Assembly (NCBI GenBank): GCA_902788505.1
Contig: CADAKH010000019.1
Span: forward strand, 2,791-58,270
DNA from: Oscillospiraceae bacterium
Lineage (GTDB): Bacteria > Bacillota > Clostridia > Saccharofermentanales > Saccharofermentanaceae
Length of the DNA: 55,480 nucleotides
Reading direction: 5' to 3'
In this document: positions 15,413-23,527 of the stretch, piece after piece
Layout of the letters: every line of letters starts with the position of its first letter
Numbering within the stretch: the first letter of the stretch is position 1
Program-made: the position numbers and the translations under genes
Notes under the pieces: model-generated
What the model was told of the DNA's origin: nothing
Databases searched by the model: none
Seen by the model: the letters and a program-made list of their open reading frames with translations, nothing else

Positions 15413-18187
15413 ATGTCTTTTCTTTCTGTTATAGATGCACTTATAATTACTCCGTTAAAACTATTGTTTGAGTTTTTGTACTTCTATGCTTATAAACTTA
15501 CCGGCAGTACAGGTGTATCCATAATAGTAATAAGCCTGACAGTTAATTTCCTGATATTGCCGTTATATAAGCGTGCCGATGAGATCCAGGCGGAAGAACG
15601 CAATATTCAGGCTAAGATGGCTTCCAGGATCAAGCGAATTAAAAAGGCCTTTAAAGGCGATGAGAGATTCCTGATGCTTCAGGAATACTACCGCATAAAT
15701 CACTATAAACCTGCATATGCACTGAGAAGCTCTATTTCTCTGATCCTTCAGATTCCGTTTTTTATAGCTGCATACAGGTTCCTTAGTGAACTTCCTGATA
15801 TGAAACTTTCGGGATTCGGAGTTTTGGATAATCTTGCAAGTCCGGATGCCCTTATTTCAATTGGAAGCATAAGTATAAATGTGCTTCCTGTCCTGATGAC
15901 ACTTATTAATATTCTTTCAGGAATGATCTATACCAAGGGACATTCTTTAAGAGAAAAGATTCAGGTCTACGGATTAGCAGCCGTCTTTCTTGTCTTACTT
16001 TACCAGTCACCTTCAGGACTTGTTTTTTACTGGCTTCTGAATAATGTTTTTTCACTTGTAAAAAGCACTGTATATAAGTTTAAAGATAAAAAAAGAGCAA
16101 CAGCGATCGCGCTCTCTCTTCTTGGGGCGGTAATACTTGTTTATTCCATTACCTACGAAGGTGAATTGATATCCAATATCATCATTGTTATTACAGGACT
16201 TTTGTTTCAGATTCCCATGCTTCTCCAATTAAGGAAGAAAGAAGCCAGGGTTCGTCCGGCAGAAGTCAGGAAAGCCGATTCAAAACTCTTTGTGCTTGGC
16301 GGAGTTTTTATGAGCGTTCTTCTTGGAGTTCTTATCCCTTCACAGGTAATAGCTTCATCCACCGCTGAATTCATATTAAAGACTGATGTGCATTCTCCTG
16401 TAAGATACATCCTGTTTTCATTTTTGACGGCTTTGGGAGCATTTGTTTTATGGGGCGGACTCTTTTACTACCTTGCTGACAACAGGAACCGCCAAAGAGC
16501 AAATGCGGCTATTTGGATACTTTCTGCCGCAGGTGCTGTAAACTTTTTTGTATTCGGTAAGAGCGAAAGCATTTTATCTTCTGATCTGAAATTCGATGTC
16601 GGACTGATCATCTCTAAGACGATCATGTTAATTAACGGGGCCGTTATTATTGCAGTTACCATTCTCGTTTTCTTTATCATGAAGAAATTTGCACGTTTTA
16701 TCCGTATAATTGCGCCGGTAATGATAGCTGTTATAACCGTAATTTCCGGTATAAACATTCATAAGATCAGCACTGAGATGCCGGATATACGCAGAGTGTT
16801 TGAGAACAGCTCATCAGAGACACCCGTGCTTTCTTTCAGCAGTGAAGGTAAAAATGTCGTAGTGATCATGCTCGATCGCGCGATAGGAGTATATGTTCCT
16901 TATATGTTCCAGGAAAGACCTGAACTGGCAGAGCAGTTCTCGGGATTCACATATTATCCCAATACAGTATCTTTCGGAATGCGTACTGTTGTGGCAGCTC
17001 CGGCGCTGTTTGCAGGTTATGACTATACTCCTGAAAGATTTAATGAGCGTTCTGATGATATGCTCAGGACCAAACATGATGAGGCACTTCTTACTATGCC
17101 GGTCCTTTTCTCTGACGCGGGATATGATGTTACGGTAATGGATCCGCCAAATGCCGGTTACTGTCAGATTCCTGATCTTTCAATATATGATCCTTATCCG
17201 GGCATAAAAGCTTATAACACCGAGCAGGGCCTTTTCCGTGATTCGAATGAATCAGATAAGGATCTTGAATACACCTGGAAGCGTAATTTCTTTTGCTACA
17301 GCATTATGAAGGTATCGCCTTTATTTATTCAGTCCGCTGTTTATACTGACGGCACATATTTCGAATCGATCAATACAATGATGACTATGAACAACGTCGG
17401 TGAAAACAAAGGGCACTTTGTAGTGTCTCCGGCTCACATGAACTATTTCTGTGATTCATATAATGTGCTTTGCGCGCTTCCTTCAATGACAGAACTGTCC
17501 CATGATTCTGAGTACAATTTCTTCCTCATTCAAAACGGCACAGCTCATAACATAATGCCGTTAAAGGAACCGGAATATGAACCGGCTTATGAGTTCGACA
17601 ACACTGAATTTGACAATGCTCATATGGACAGATTTACCTGTAACGGACGTACGATCACTATGACCGAGAATTATCAGCTGGTTCACTATCAGTGCAATAT
17701 GGCTGCATTCATTCAACTCGGGAAATGGATGGACTATCTGAAAGAAATAGGTGCCTATGACAATACGAGGATCGTTATTGTTTCAGACCACGGATGGCCG
17801 ACAGGGCAGTTCGCGGACATGCTTTTTCTTGATGGCGAAAACTTTGACACGATCTATAATTCCGAGGATGCTATGGGATATAATCCGGTGCTTCTCTATA
17901 AGGATTTCGGCTCATCCGAGCCTTTTGAAACGGATTATACTTTCATGACCAATGCAGATACACCTTATCTGGCTATGCACGGCATTATGGATAATCCAAT
18001 TAATCCTTTTACCTCAAGGCCCGTATTCTACCCGGATGCCAAGGATGCGGATATGCACATCATGTATACGGACAGATGGAGTCTGGACGGCAATACCGAG
18101 AAAGTGTTTACAAATACTATCTGGTATTCGCTGTCCAATCAGAACATTTTCGATAAGAACAACTGGAGTGAAGTTCCCGTACAATAA
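15413..18187 (+). CDS. YidC/Oxa1-like domain fused to LtaS/sulfatase-like phosphotransferase
   Basis: 924-residue polytopic protein. Residues 1 to about 230 follow the YidC/Oxa1 core: SLTVNFLILPLYKRADEIQ, a charged cytosolic hairpin, LILQIPFFIAAYRFLSELPD, NVLPVLMTLINILSGMIY and SPSGLVFYWLLNNVFSL. Some six further membrane helices follow (about 235-465). From about 480 there is an extracytoplasmic alkaline-phosphatase-superfamily domain: VVVIMLDRAIG (metal ligand D488), a putative nucleophile T525 in FGMRTVVAAP, GYDYTPE, and IVSDHGWPTG (D792, H793). The pattern is that of LtaS or phosphoglycerol transferases rather than Cys/Ser sulfatases. SD AAAGGCAGG directly upstream. Most likely a surface-polymer phosphotransferase whose N terminus reuses the insertase fold; it is unlikely to be the cell's only YidC. 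Confidence 0.82.
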   Translation: MSFLSVIDALIITPLKLLFEFLYFYAYKLTGSTGVSIIVISLTVNFLILPLYKRADEIQAEERNIQAKMASRIKRIKKAFKGDERFLMLQEYYRINHYKPAYALRSSISLILQIPFFIAAYRFLSELPDMKLSGFGVLDNLASPDALISIGSISINVLPVLMTLINILSGMIYTKGHSLREKIQVYGLAAVFLVLLYQSPSGLVFYWLLNNVFSLVKSTVYKFKDKKRATAIALSLLGAVILVYSITYEGELISNIIIVITGLLFQIPMLLQLRKKEARVRPAEVRKADSKLFVLGGVFMSVLLGVLIPSQVIASSTAEFILKTDVHSPVRYILFSFLTALGAFVLWGGLFYYLADNRNRQRANAAIWILSAAGAVNFFVFGKSESILSSDLKFDVGLIISKTIMLINGAVIIAVTILVFFIMKKFARFIRIIAPVMIAVITVISGINIHKISTEMPDIRRVFENSSSETPVLSFSSEGKNVVVIMLDRAIGVYVPYMFQERPELAEQFSGFTYYPNTVSFGMRTVVAAPALFAGYDYTPERFNERSDDMLRTKHDEALLTMPVLFSDAGYDVTVMDPPNAGYCQIPDLSIYDPYPGIKAYNTEQGLFRDSNESDKDLEYTWKRNFFCYSIMKVSPLFIQSAVYTDGTYFESINTMMTMNNVGENKGHFVVSPAHMNYFCDSYNVLCALPSMTELSHDSEYNFFLIQNGTAHNIMPLKEPEYEPAYEFDNTEFDNAHMDRFTCNGRTITMTENYQLVHYQCNMAAFIQLGKWMDYLKEIGAYDNTRIVIVSDHGWPTGQFADMLFLDGENFDTIYNSEDAMGYNPVLLYKDFGSSEPFETDYTFMTNADTPYLAMHGIMDNPINPFTSRPVFYPDAKDADMHIMYTDRWSLDGNTEKVFTNTIWYSLSNQNIFDKNNWSEVPVQ

Positions 18188-18256
18188 CAAACGGCTGCCT
18201 TATTTCACGAAAGCTGGTTCGGTATGCGGTTCTTAATTGACAAAACACTGATAAAA

Positions 18257-18283
18257 AAGGCTGCTTCAAAGCGAAGCAGCCTT
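18257..18283 (-). terminator. intrinsic terminator of the symporter gene (possibly bidirectional)
   Basis: Perfect 11-bp stem AAGGCTGCTTC / GAAGCAGCCTT with a 5-nt loop. On the minus strand it is followed by a T6 run; on the plus strand only TTAATCATT follows, so plus-strand activity would be weaker. It lies between convergent genes. Confidence 0.85.
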
Positions 18284-18305
18284 AATCATTATCTGTAAAT
18301 AAGCA

Positions 18306-19880
18306 TCAGTTCTCGTCTGCGGGAGCGTTCTCGGGAAGTGAGTATCTCTTCTCGACTGTGACTGTCTCATCGTAGCAGGAGAAGATGCCGTCGACCTTCT
18401 CTTTGGAGAGCTTAGGTGTGATGAGGCTTACGAGAGGTACGATCACGAGACCTGCGAGCATTGTAACTGCACCGGCGTTAATAGGTGATGCGATGAACTT
18501 CAGGAACATGTTGGCAACAGTGAAGCCGACACCGAAGATGAAGCATACCCATACGGAAAGCTTTGTTGTCTTCTTCCAGTAAAGACCCCAGAGGAAAGGA
18601 GCAAGGAAAGCGCCTGCAAGAGCACCCCATGAATAACCCATGAGCTGAGCGATGAACGTCGGCGGGTTGAGGGAAAGAAGAACGGATACGACGATGAAGA
18701 ATACGAGGAGAACACGCATCGTGATGAGCTGTGTCTTTTCTTTCTTCTTTTTATCTGCATTCTTATTACCGGACTTAACCTGCTCGATGAGGTCCAGTGT
18801 AACTGTCGAACTTGATGTAAGAACAAGGGAAGACAGTGTGGACATTGAAGCGGACAGAACGAGCACGATAACGACACCTACAAGGATAACAGGGAGGTTG
18901 TCGAGCATCGTAGGGATGATGGAGTCATACATGACTGTGCCGTCATCCTTATAGATAGCGGTATTATTGCTGTAAAGTCTTGCAAAGCCGCCGAGGAAGT
19001 AGCAGCCGCCAGCAACGATGAAAGCGAAGATCGTTGATATGATAGTTCCTGCCTTAACGGACTTCTCGTCCTTGATCGCATAGAACTTTCCGACCATCTG
19101 GGGAAGACCCCATGTACCGAGTGATGTAAGAACGATTACGCCTAAAAGGTTGAGCGGATCAGGACCGAAGAATGATGTGAAAGCACCCTGCATTCCGGCT
19201 GTGACGGGAAGATCTGATTCTGCCTGTGAAAGAGTTGTAAGAGATTCGATGAATCCGCCGTTGTTGTGAAGAACAGTAGCGATAACCGCTGTTATACCGA
19301 AGAGCATGATGATGCCCTGTACGAGGTCATTAACGACTGTAGCCATGTATCCGCCGAGGATAACATAGATGCATGTAAGAGCTGCCATTACGATGATGCA
19401 GATCTTGTAGTCGATGTTAAATGCCATGTTGAACAGTCTTGAAAGACCGTTATAAACAGAAGAAGTATAGGGGATAAGGAAGACGAATGAGATAAGGGCA
19501 GCTGTGATACGGAGTGCCTTGCTGTCGAATCTCTTGCCGAAGAAGTCAGGCATTGTCTTGGAATTCAGATGCTTTGTCATGACTCTTGTTCTTCTGCCGA
19601 GGATGATCCACGCAAGGAGAGATCCGATGACTGCATTTCCGATTCCGATCCATGTTGAAGCGACACCGTATTTCCATCCGAACTGTCCTGCATAACCGAT
19701 GAATACTACTGCCGAGAAATAGGAAGTACCGTATCCGAATGCGGTAAGCCAGGGTCCTGCATTTCTGCCGCCCAATACGAAGCCTTCAACGCTGTTTGCC
19801 TTCTTGCGGGTCATGATGCCGATTGCGATCATGACAGCGAAAAAGACTACAAGAAAAATGATCTTGATAGCCAAATCCAT
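18306..19880 (-). CDS. sodium:solute symporter (SSS family)
   Basis: Integral membrane Na+-coupled transporter of the SSS/PutP family, 524 residues and about 13 helices. Diagnostic stretches: EGFVLGGRNAGPWLTAFGYG with TSYFSAVVFIGYAG (helix 1-2), RTRVMTKHLNSKTMPDFFGKRF, and SASMSTLSSLVLTSSSTVTLDL around helix 8, which carries the Na+ site. GTGAGG lies 6 nt before the ATG at 19880; a GTG at 19892 would add four residues but overlaps that ribosome binding site region. Substrate unknown; a carboxylate is plausible since the gene follows an acyl-CoA synthetase on the same strand, but a terminator separates them. Confidence 0.9.
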   Translation of the reverse strand: MDLAIKIIFLVVFFAVMIAIGIMTRKKANSVEGFVLGGRNAGPWLTAFGYGTSYFSAVVFIGYAGQFGWKYGVASTWIGIGNAVIGSLLAWIILGRRTRVMTKHLNSKTMPDFFGKRFDSKALRITAALISFVFLIPYTSSVYNGLSRLFNMAFNIDYKICIIVMAALTCIYVILGGYMATVVNDLVQGIIMLFGITAVIATVLHNNGGFIESLTTLSQAESDLPVTAGMQGAFTSFFGPDPLNLLGVIVLTSLGTWGLPQMVGKFYAIKDEKSVKAGTIISTIFAFIVAGGCYFLGGFARLYSNNTAIYKDDGTVMYDSIIPTMLDNLPVILVGVVIVLVLSASMSTLSSLVLTSSSTVTLDLIEQVKSGNKNADKKKKEKTQLITMRVLLVFFIVVSVLLSLNPPTFIAQLMGYSWGALAGAFLAPFLWGLYWKKTTKLSVWVCFIFGVGFTVANMFLKFIASPINAGAVTMLAGLVIVPLVSLITPKLSKEKVDGIFSCYDETVTVEKRYSLPENAPADEN

Positions 19881-19947
19881 AATTGTCCTCACTTCTTGCT
19901 AGAAGCCCCCCTCGAGGCTGGAAGCATATTAATTTAGTATGAAATCA

Positions 19948-19988
19948 GAATATCCTTGCACATGGAAGAACCAAATGCAAGGATATTC
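19948..19988 (-). terminator. intrinsic terminator of the acyl-CoA synthetase gene
   Basis: Perfect 13-bp stem GAATATCCTTGCA / TGCAAGGATATTC with a 15-nt loop, 7 nt past the synthetase stop on the minus strand. The T-run is poor (TGATTTC), so read-through into the symporter is possible. Confidence 0.65.
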
Positions 19989-19994
19989 TTGAAT

Positions 19995-21632
19995 TTAAGA
20001 CTGATTTTCCTGTTCTACAAGTCTTTCAGCGCCGTATCTCTTGCGGAGAACCGGCTTTTCGATCTTACCTGTGGCATTTCTCGGAACGTCTGCCAGGATG
20101 ATCTGCTTCGGTCTCTTGTAACGGGGAAGCTGAGTGCAGAACTTCTCAAGTTCTTCAACAGTGCAGTTGCTGCCGGGTTCGATCTCGACTATAGCGCCTG
20201 TGATCTCGCCGAGTCTCTTATCAGGAAGTCCGATGACTGCAACGTCCTTTACCTTAGGATATTCCTGAAGGAAGTTCTCGATCTCAACAGGGTAGATGTT
20301 CTCGCCGCCGGATACGATAACGTCCTTTTTACGGTCAACAAGGAAATAGAAGCCGTCCTCATCCTGACGTGCCATGTCGCCTGTGAAAAGCCAGCCGTCT
20401 CTTAATGTTTCCTTGGTTGCTTCAGGGTTTCTGTAGTATTCGAGCATGACGCCGGGACCCTTTACGCAGAGCTCACCGACCTCACCCTGAGGTACGGTAT
20501 TGCCTTCCTCGTCAACGATCTTGCATTCCCAACGGTATCCGGGAACGCCGATAGCGCCGACCTTGTGAGTATTCTCGAGTCCTAAGTGAACGCAGCCGGG
20601 GCCGGTTGATTCGGACAGACCATAGTTCGTGTCATACTGATGATTCGGGAAGTAATCTTTCCAGTGACGGATAAGTGAAGGCGGTACGGGCTGGGCACCG
20701 ATGTGCATGAGACGCCACTGATCGAGCTTATAATCGGAAAGCTTCAGTTCGCCTCTGTCCAGTGCATCGAGAATATCCTGCGCCCACGGTACCAGAAGCC
20801 AGACGATCGTGCACTGCTCGTCAGATGCTGCCTTTAAGATTACATCAGGCTTTGTGCCCTTAAGGAGAACTGCCTTGCTGCATGTCCACAGAGAACCCAT
20901 CCAGTGGAACTTGGCGCCTGTGTGATAAAGCGGCGGGATGCATAAGAAGCAGTCGTTCTTACCTGTCTTATGGTGAACAGCTTCCATCTCTGCAGCCTGC
21001 GTAAGGCTTCTGTGAGGGTGAAGGATAGCCTTGGGGAATCCTGTTGTGCCTGAAGAGAAATAGATAGCTGCGTAGTCTTCTTCTTTAAGTTCAATATAAG
21101 GATCCATACTTGAATAATCTGCTACCTGGATCCAGTAGTTTTCAGCAAATTCGGGAGCCTGTCCGTCACCTACGTAGAGAAGGAGTCTGTCTTTTGCAAT
21201 CTCTTCTGCGTTGATCGTAAGTCTGTCAACGAACTCGGGTCCGAAGAACATTACGGAGATCTCAGCGAGATCTGCGCAGTATGATATCTCGTTAGCCGTA
21301 TATCTGAAATTGAAGGGAACTGCGATCGCGCCGGTCTTAAGGATACCGAAATAGATAGGAAGCCACTCAAGGCAGTTGAACATGAGTATAGCTACTTTAT
21401 CGCCCTTCTTGATGCCTCTGCCAAGGAGCATGTTTGCTACCCTGTTGGATTTTTCGTCGAAGATCTTCCAGGTGATCTCATGACGGTAGGGCATAGACTT
21501 GGTCTGCTGAACAAGATCAAATTCCTTAAACGAGATCTTTCTTGTATCTTCCATTGCGGGGTTAAGTTCTACAAGAGCTACTTCCTCGCCGTGCTCTTTG
21601 GCGTTGCGCCTTAATAAATCTGTTACCGGCAT
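19995..21632 (-). CDS. AMP-forming acyl-CoA synthetase
   Basis: ANL-superfamily ligase of 545 residues activating a carboxylic acid with ATP and CoA. A3 motif YFSSGTTGFPKAILHPH, A5 YGLSESTGPG, A7 GWLFTGDMARQDEDGF, A8 VDRKKDVIVSGGENIYPVEI and A10 NATGKIEKPVLR with the catalytic Lys. All key residues are present. AGGGAGGAA lies 6 nt before the ATG. Chain length or aromatic preference cannot be told from the sequence; it resembles medium/long-chain and cyclohexanecarboxylate-type ligases. Its own strong promoter is present and the ABC exporter is divergent. Confidence 0.9.
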   Translation of the reverse strand: MPVTDLLRRNAKEHGEEVALVELNPAMEDTRKISFKEFDLVQQTKSMPYRHEITWKIFDEKSNRVANMLLGRGIKKGDKVAILMFNCLEWLPIYFGILKTGAIAVPFNFRYTANEISYCADLAEISVMFFGPEFVDRLTINAEEIAKDRLLLYVGDGQAPEFAENYWIQVADYSSMDPYIELKEEDYAAIYFSSGTTGFPKAILHPHRSLTQAAEMEAVHHKTGKNDCFLCIPPLYHTGAKFHWMGSLWTCSKAVLLKGTKPDVILKAASDEQCTIVWLLVPWAQDILDALDRGELKLSDYKLDQWRLMHIGAQPVPPSLIRHWKDYFPNHQYDTNYGLSESTGPGCVHLGLENTHKVGAIGVPGYRWECKIVDEEGNTVPQGEVGELCVKGPGVMLEYYRNPEATKETLRDGWLFTGDMARQDEDGFYFLVDRKKDVIVSGGENIYPVEIENFLQEYPKVKDVAVIGLPDKRLGEITGAIVEIEPGSNCTVEELEKFCTQLPRYKRPKQIILADVPRNATGKIEKPVLRKRYGAERLVEQENQS

Positions 21633-21674
21633 GAATATTCCTCCCTGTGCTTTATCAAAATAAAGCCAAAGACA

Positions 21675-21703
21675 ATAATATCATCGCAGCCGATGTTCGT
21701 CAA
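21675..21703 (-). promoter_or_regulatory. sigma-A promoter of the acyl-CoA synthetase gene
   Basis: On the minus strand TTGACG (21703-21698), 17-nt spacer, TATTAT (21680-21675), 43 nt ahead of the start codon. Divergent TATAAT at 21744-21749 on the plus strand, with a poor -35, may serve the ABC exporter. Confidence 0.75.
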
Positions 21704-21784
21704 AAAAATAAATAATTAAGTATATTTTATTAAAACCGTGCTTTATAATATATTGTCGAAAAATGGACATTTGGGGGAAGAAAC

Positions 21785-23527
21785 TTGATTGGCAAATTGA
21801 TTAAATCTATAAGACAGTATATGAAGCCTACCATACTGTCGCTGATTTTTATTATCGGAGAAGTTATTCTCGAAGTTGTTATTCCGTTTATTACCGCAGA
21901 TATGGTCAACAAGATCCAGGCCGGTGCGCAGATGGATACGATCCTCAAGATGGGCGGGATCATAACCGTCTCTGCTATTATGTCTCTTGCCTGCGGTGCA
22001 CTTGCAGGCAATTTCTCTGCCAAGGCTTCAGCAGGATTTGCAGGGAACCTAAGAGAGGATATGTTCGCAAGAGTCCAGAAGTTCTCATTCGGAAATATCG
22101 ATAAGTTCTCGACATCATCTCTGGTCACTAGAATGACGACAGATATCACTACAGTCCAGAACGCATACATGATGCTCATAAGGATTGCCGTAAGAGCACC
22201 TTTGATGTTCGCCTTTGCGATCGTCATGGCATATGTTCTCGGAGGCTCTCTTGCAACAACTTTTGTAATCGTAGTTCCTGTCCTCGGAATCGGACTTTTC
22301 ATCATCGGTAAGCTCGCAATGCCCGCTTTCCGTGCCGTATTCAAGAAGTACGACAAGATGAATGAATCTATCGAAGAGAATGTCCGCGGCATGCGTGTCG
22401 TTAAGGGCTTCGCGAGGGAAGAATACGAGAAGGACAAGTTCGGCAAGGCATCCGACGATATCAGATTCGACTTTACGAAGGCAGAGAAGATCGTCGGACT
22501 TAACTCTCCTCTCATGGAGATCTGCCTGCACTTTAATGTTGTTTTCGTACTTTATATCGGATCAAAGCTGGCGATAACAAGTCACGGCGTGACCGTTAAT
22601 ATCGGTCAGATCTCAGCACTCATGACATACGGTTTCATGGTCCTCATGTCACTTATGATGGTATCCATGATCTACGTTATGCTCACTATGTCAGTCGAAG
22701 CTGCAAAGCGTATCGTTGAGGTCCTCGACGAAAAGCCTTCGATCACAAATCCCGCTGAGCCCGTTATGTATGTTCAGGATGGTTCGATCGATTTCACCGA
22801 TGTTGCTTTTAAGTATTCCGAAAAGGCAGCCAGAAATGCTCTCTTTGATATAGACCTTCACATCGACAGCGGAATGTCAGTCGGTATCTTAGGCGGTACA
22901 GGTTCATCCAAGACTACATTGATCCAGCTGATCCCGAGACTTTACGATGTTACTGAAGGCGAGGTAAAAGTCGGCGGTGTTCCCGTAAAGGATTATGACA
23001 TCAAGACTTTGAGAGATGCTGTTGCGGTTGTTCTCCAGAAGAATGAACTGTTCTCCGGTACGATCGCCGATAACCTCAGATGGGGTAATGAGAATGCTTC
23101 AGATGAGGAACTCGTCGAGGCCTGCAAGATCGCCCAGGCTTATGAGTTTGTATCACAGTTTCCTGACGGATTTGATACTCACATCGAGCAGGGCGGTACC
23201 AATGTCTCGGGTGGTCAGAAGCAGAGACTCTGCATCGCCAGAGCACTTCTCAAGAAGCCGAAGATACTTATTCTTGACGACTCCACATCGGCAGTCGATA
23301 CAAGGACAGATGCTTTGATAAGAAAAGGTTTCATGGAATATATTCCTGAGACCACCAAGATAATCATTGCCCAGAGAGTTGCATCCGTTCAGGAGTGCGA
23401 CATGATCATCATCATGGACGGCGGCAAGATAATGGGCAAGGGTACTCACGAGCAACTCCTCAAGAGCAATGAGATCTATCGTGAGATCTATGAAGAACAG
23501 ACGAAGGGAGGATCGGAGAATGAGTAA
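21785..23527 (+). CDS. heterodimeric ABC exporter, subunit with degenerate ATP site
   Basis: Multidrug-type ABC half-transporter, 580 residues: six transmembrane helices (1-310) and an ATPase domain. Walker A is GGTGSSKTT, with Ser for the central Gly; signature VSGGQKQRL; Walker B ILILDDST, where Asp replaces the catalytic Glu; H-loop position is IIIAQRVAS, with Gln for the His. This marks the non-catalytic member of a heterodimer such as BmrC or TM287. The start is TTG at 21785, preceded by GGGGGAAG. The stop overlaps the ATG of the partner by 8 nt, so the two are translationally coupled. Substrate unknown. Confidence 0.92.
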   Translation: MIGKLIKSIRQYMKPTILSLIFIIGEVILEVVIPFITADMVNKIQAGAQMDTILKMGGIITVSAIMSLACGALAGNFSAKASAGFAGNLREDMFARVQKFSFGNIDKFSTSSLVTRMTTDITTVQNAYMMLIRIAVRAPLMFAFAIVMAYVLGGSLATTFVIVVPVLGIGLFIIGKLAMPAFRAVFKKYDKMNESIEENVRGMRVVKGFAREEYEKDKFGKASDDIRFDFTKAEKIVGLNSPLMEICLHFNVVFVLYIGSKLAITSHGVTVNIGQISALMTYGFMVLMSLMMVSMIYVMLTMSVEAAKRIVEVLDEKPSITNPAEPVMYVQDGSIDFTDVAFKYSEKAARNALFDIDLHIDSGMSVGILGGTGSSKTTLIQLIPRLYDVTEGEVKVGGVPVKDYDIKTLRDAVAVVLQKNELFSGTIADNLRWGNENASDEELVEACKIAQAYEFVSQFPDGFDTHIEQGGTNVSGGQKQRLCIARALLKKPKILILDDSTSAVDTRTDALIRKGFMEYIPETTKIIIAQRVASVQECDMIIIMDGGKIMGKGTHEQLLKSNEIYREIYEEQTKGGSENE

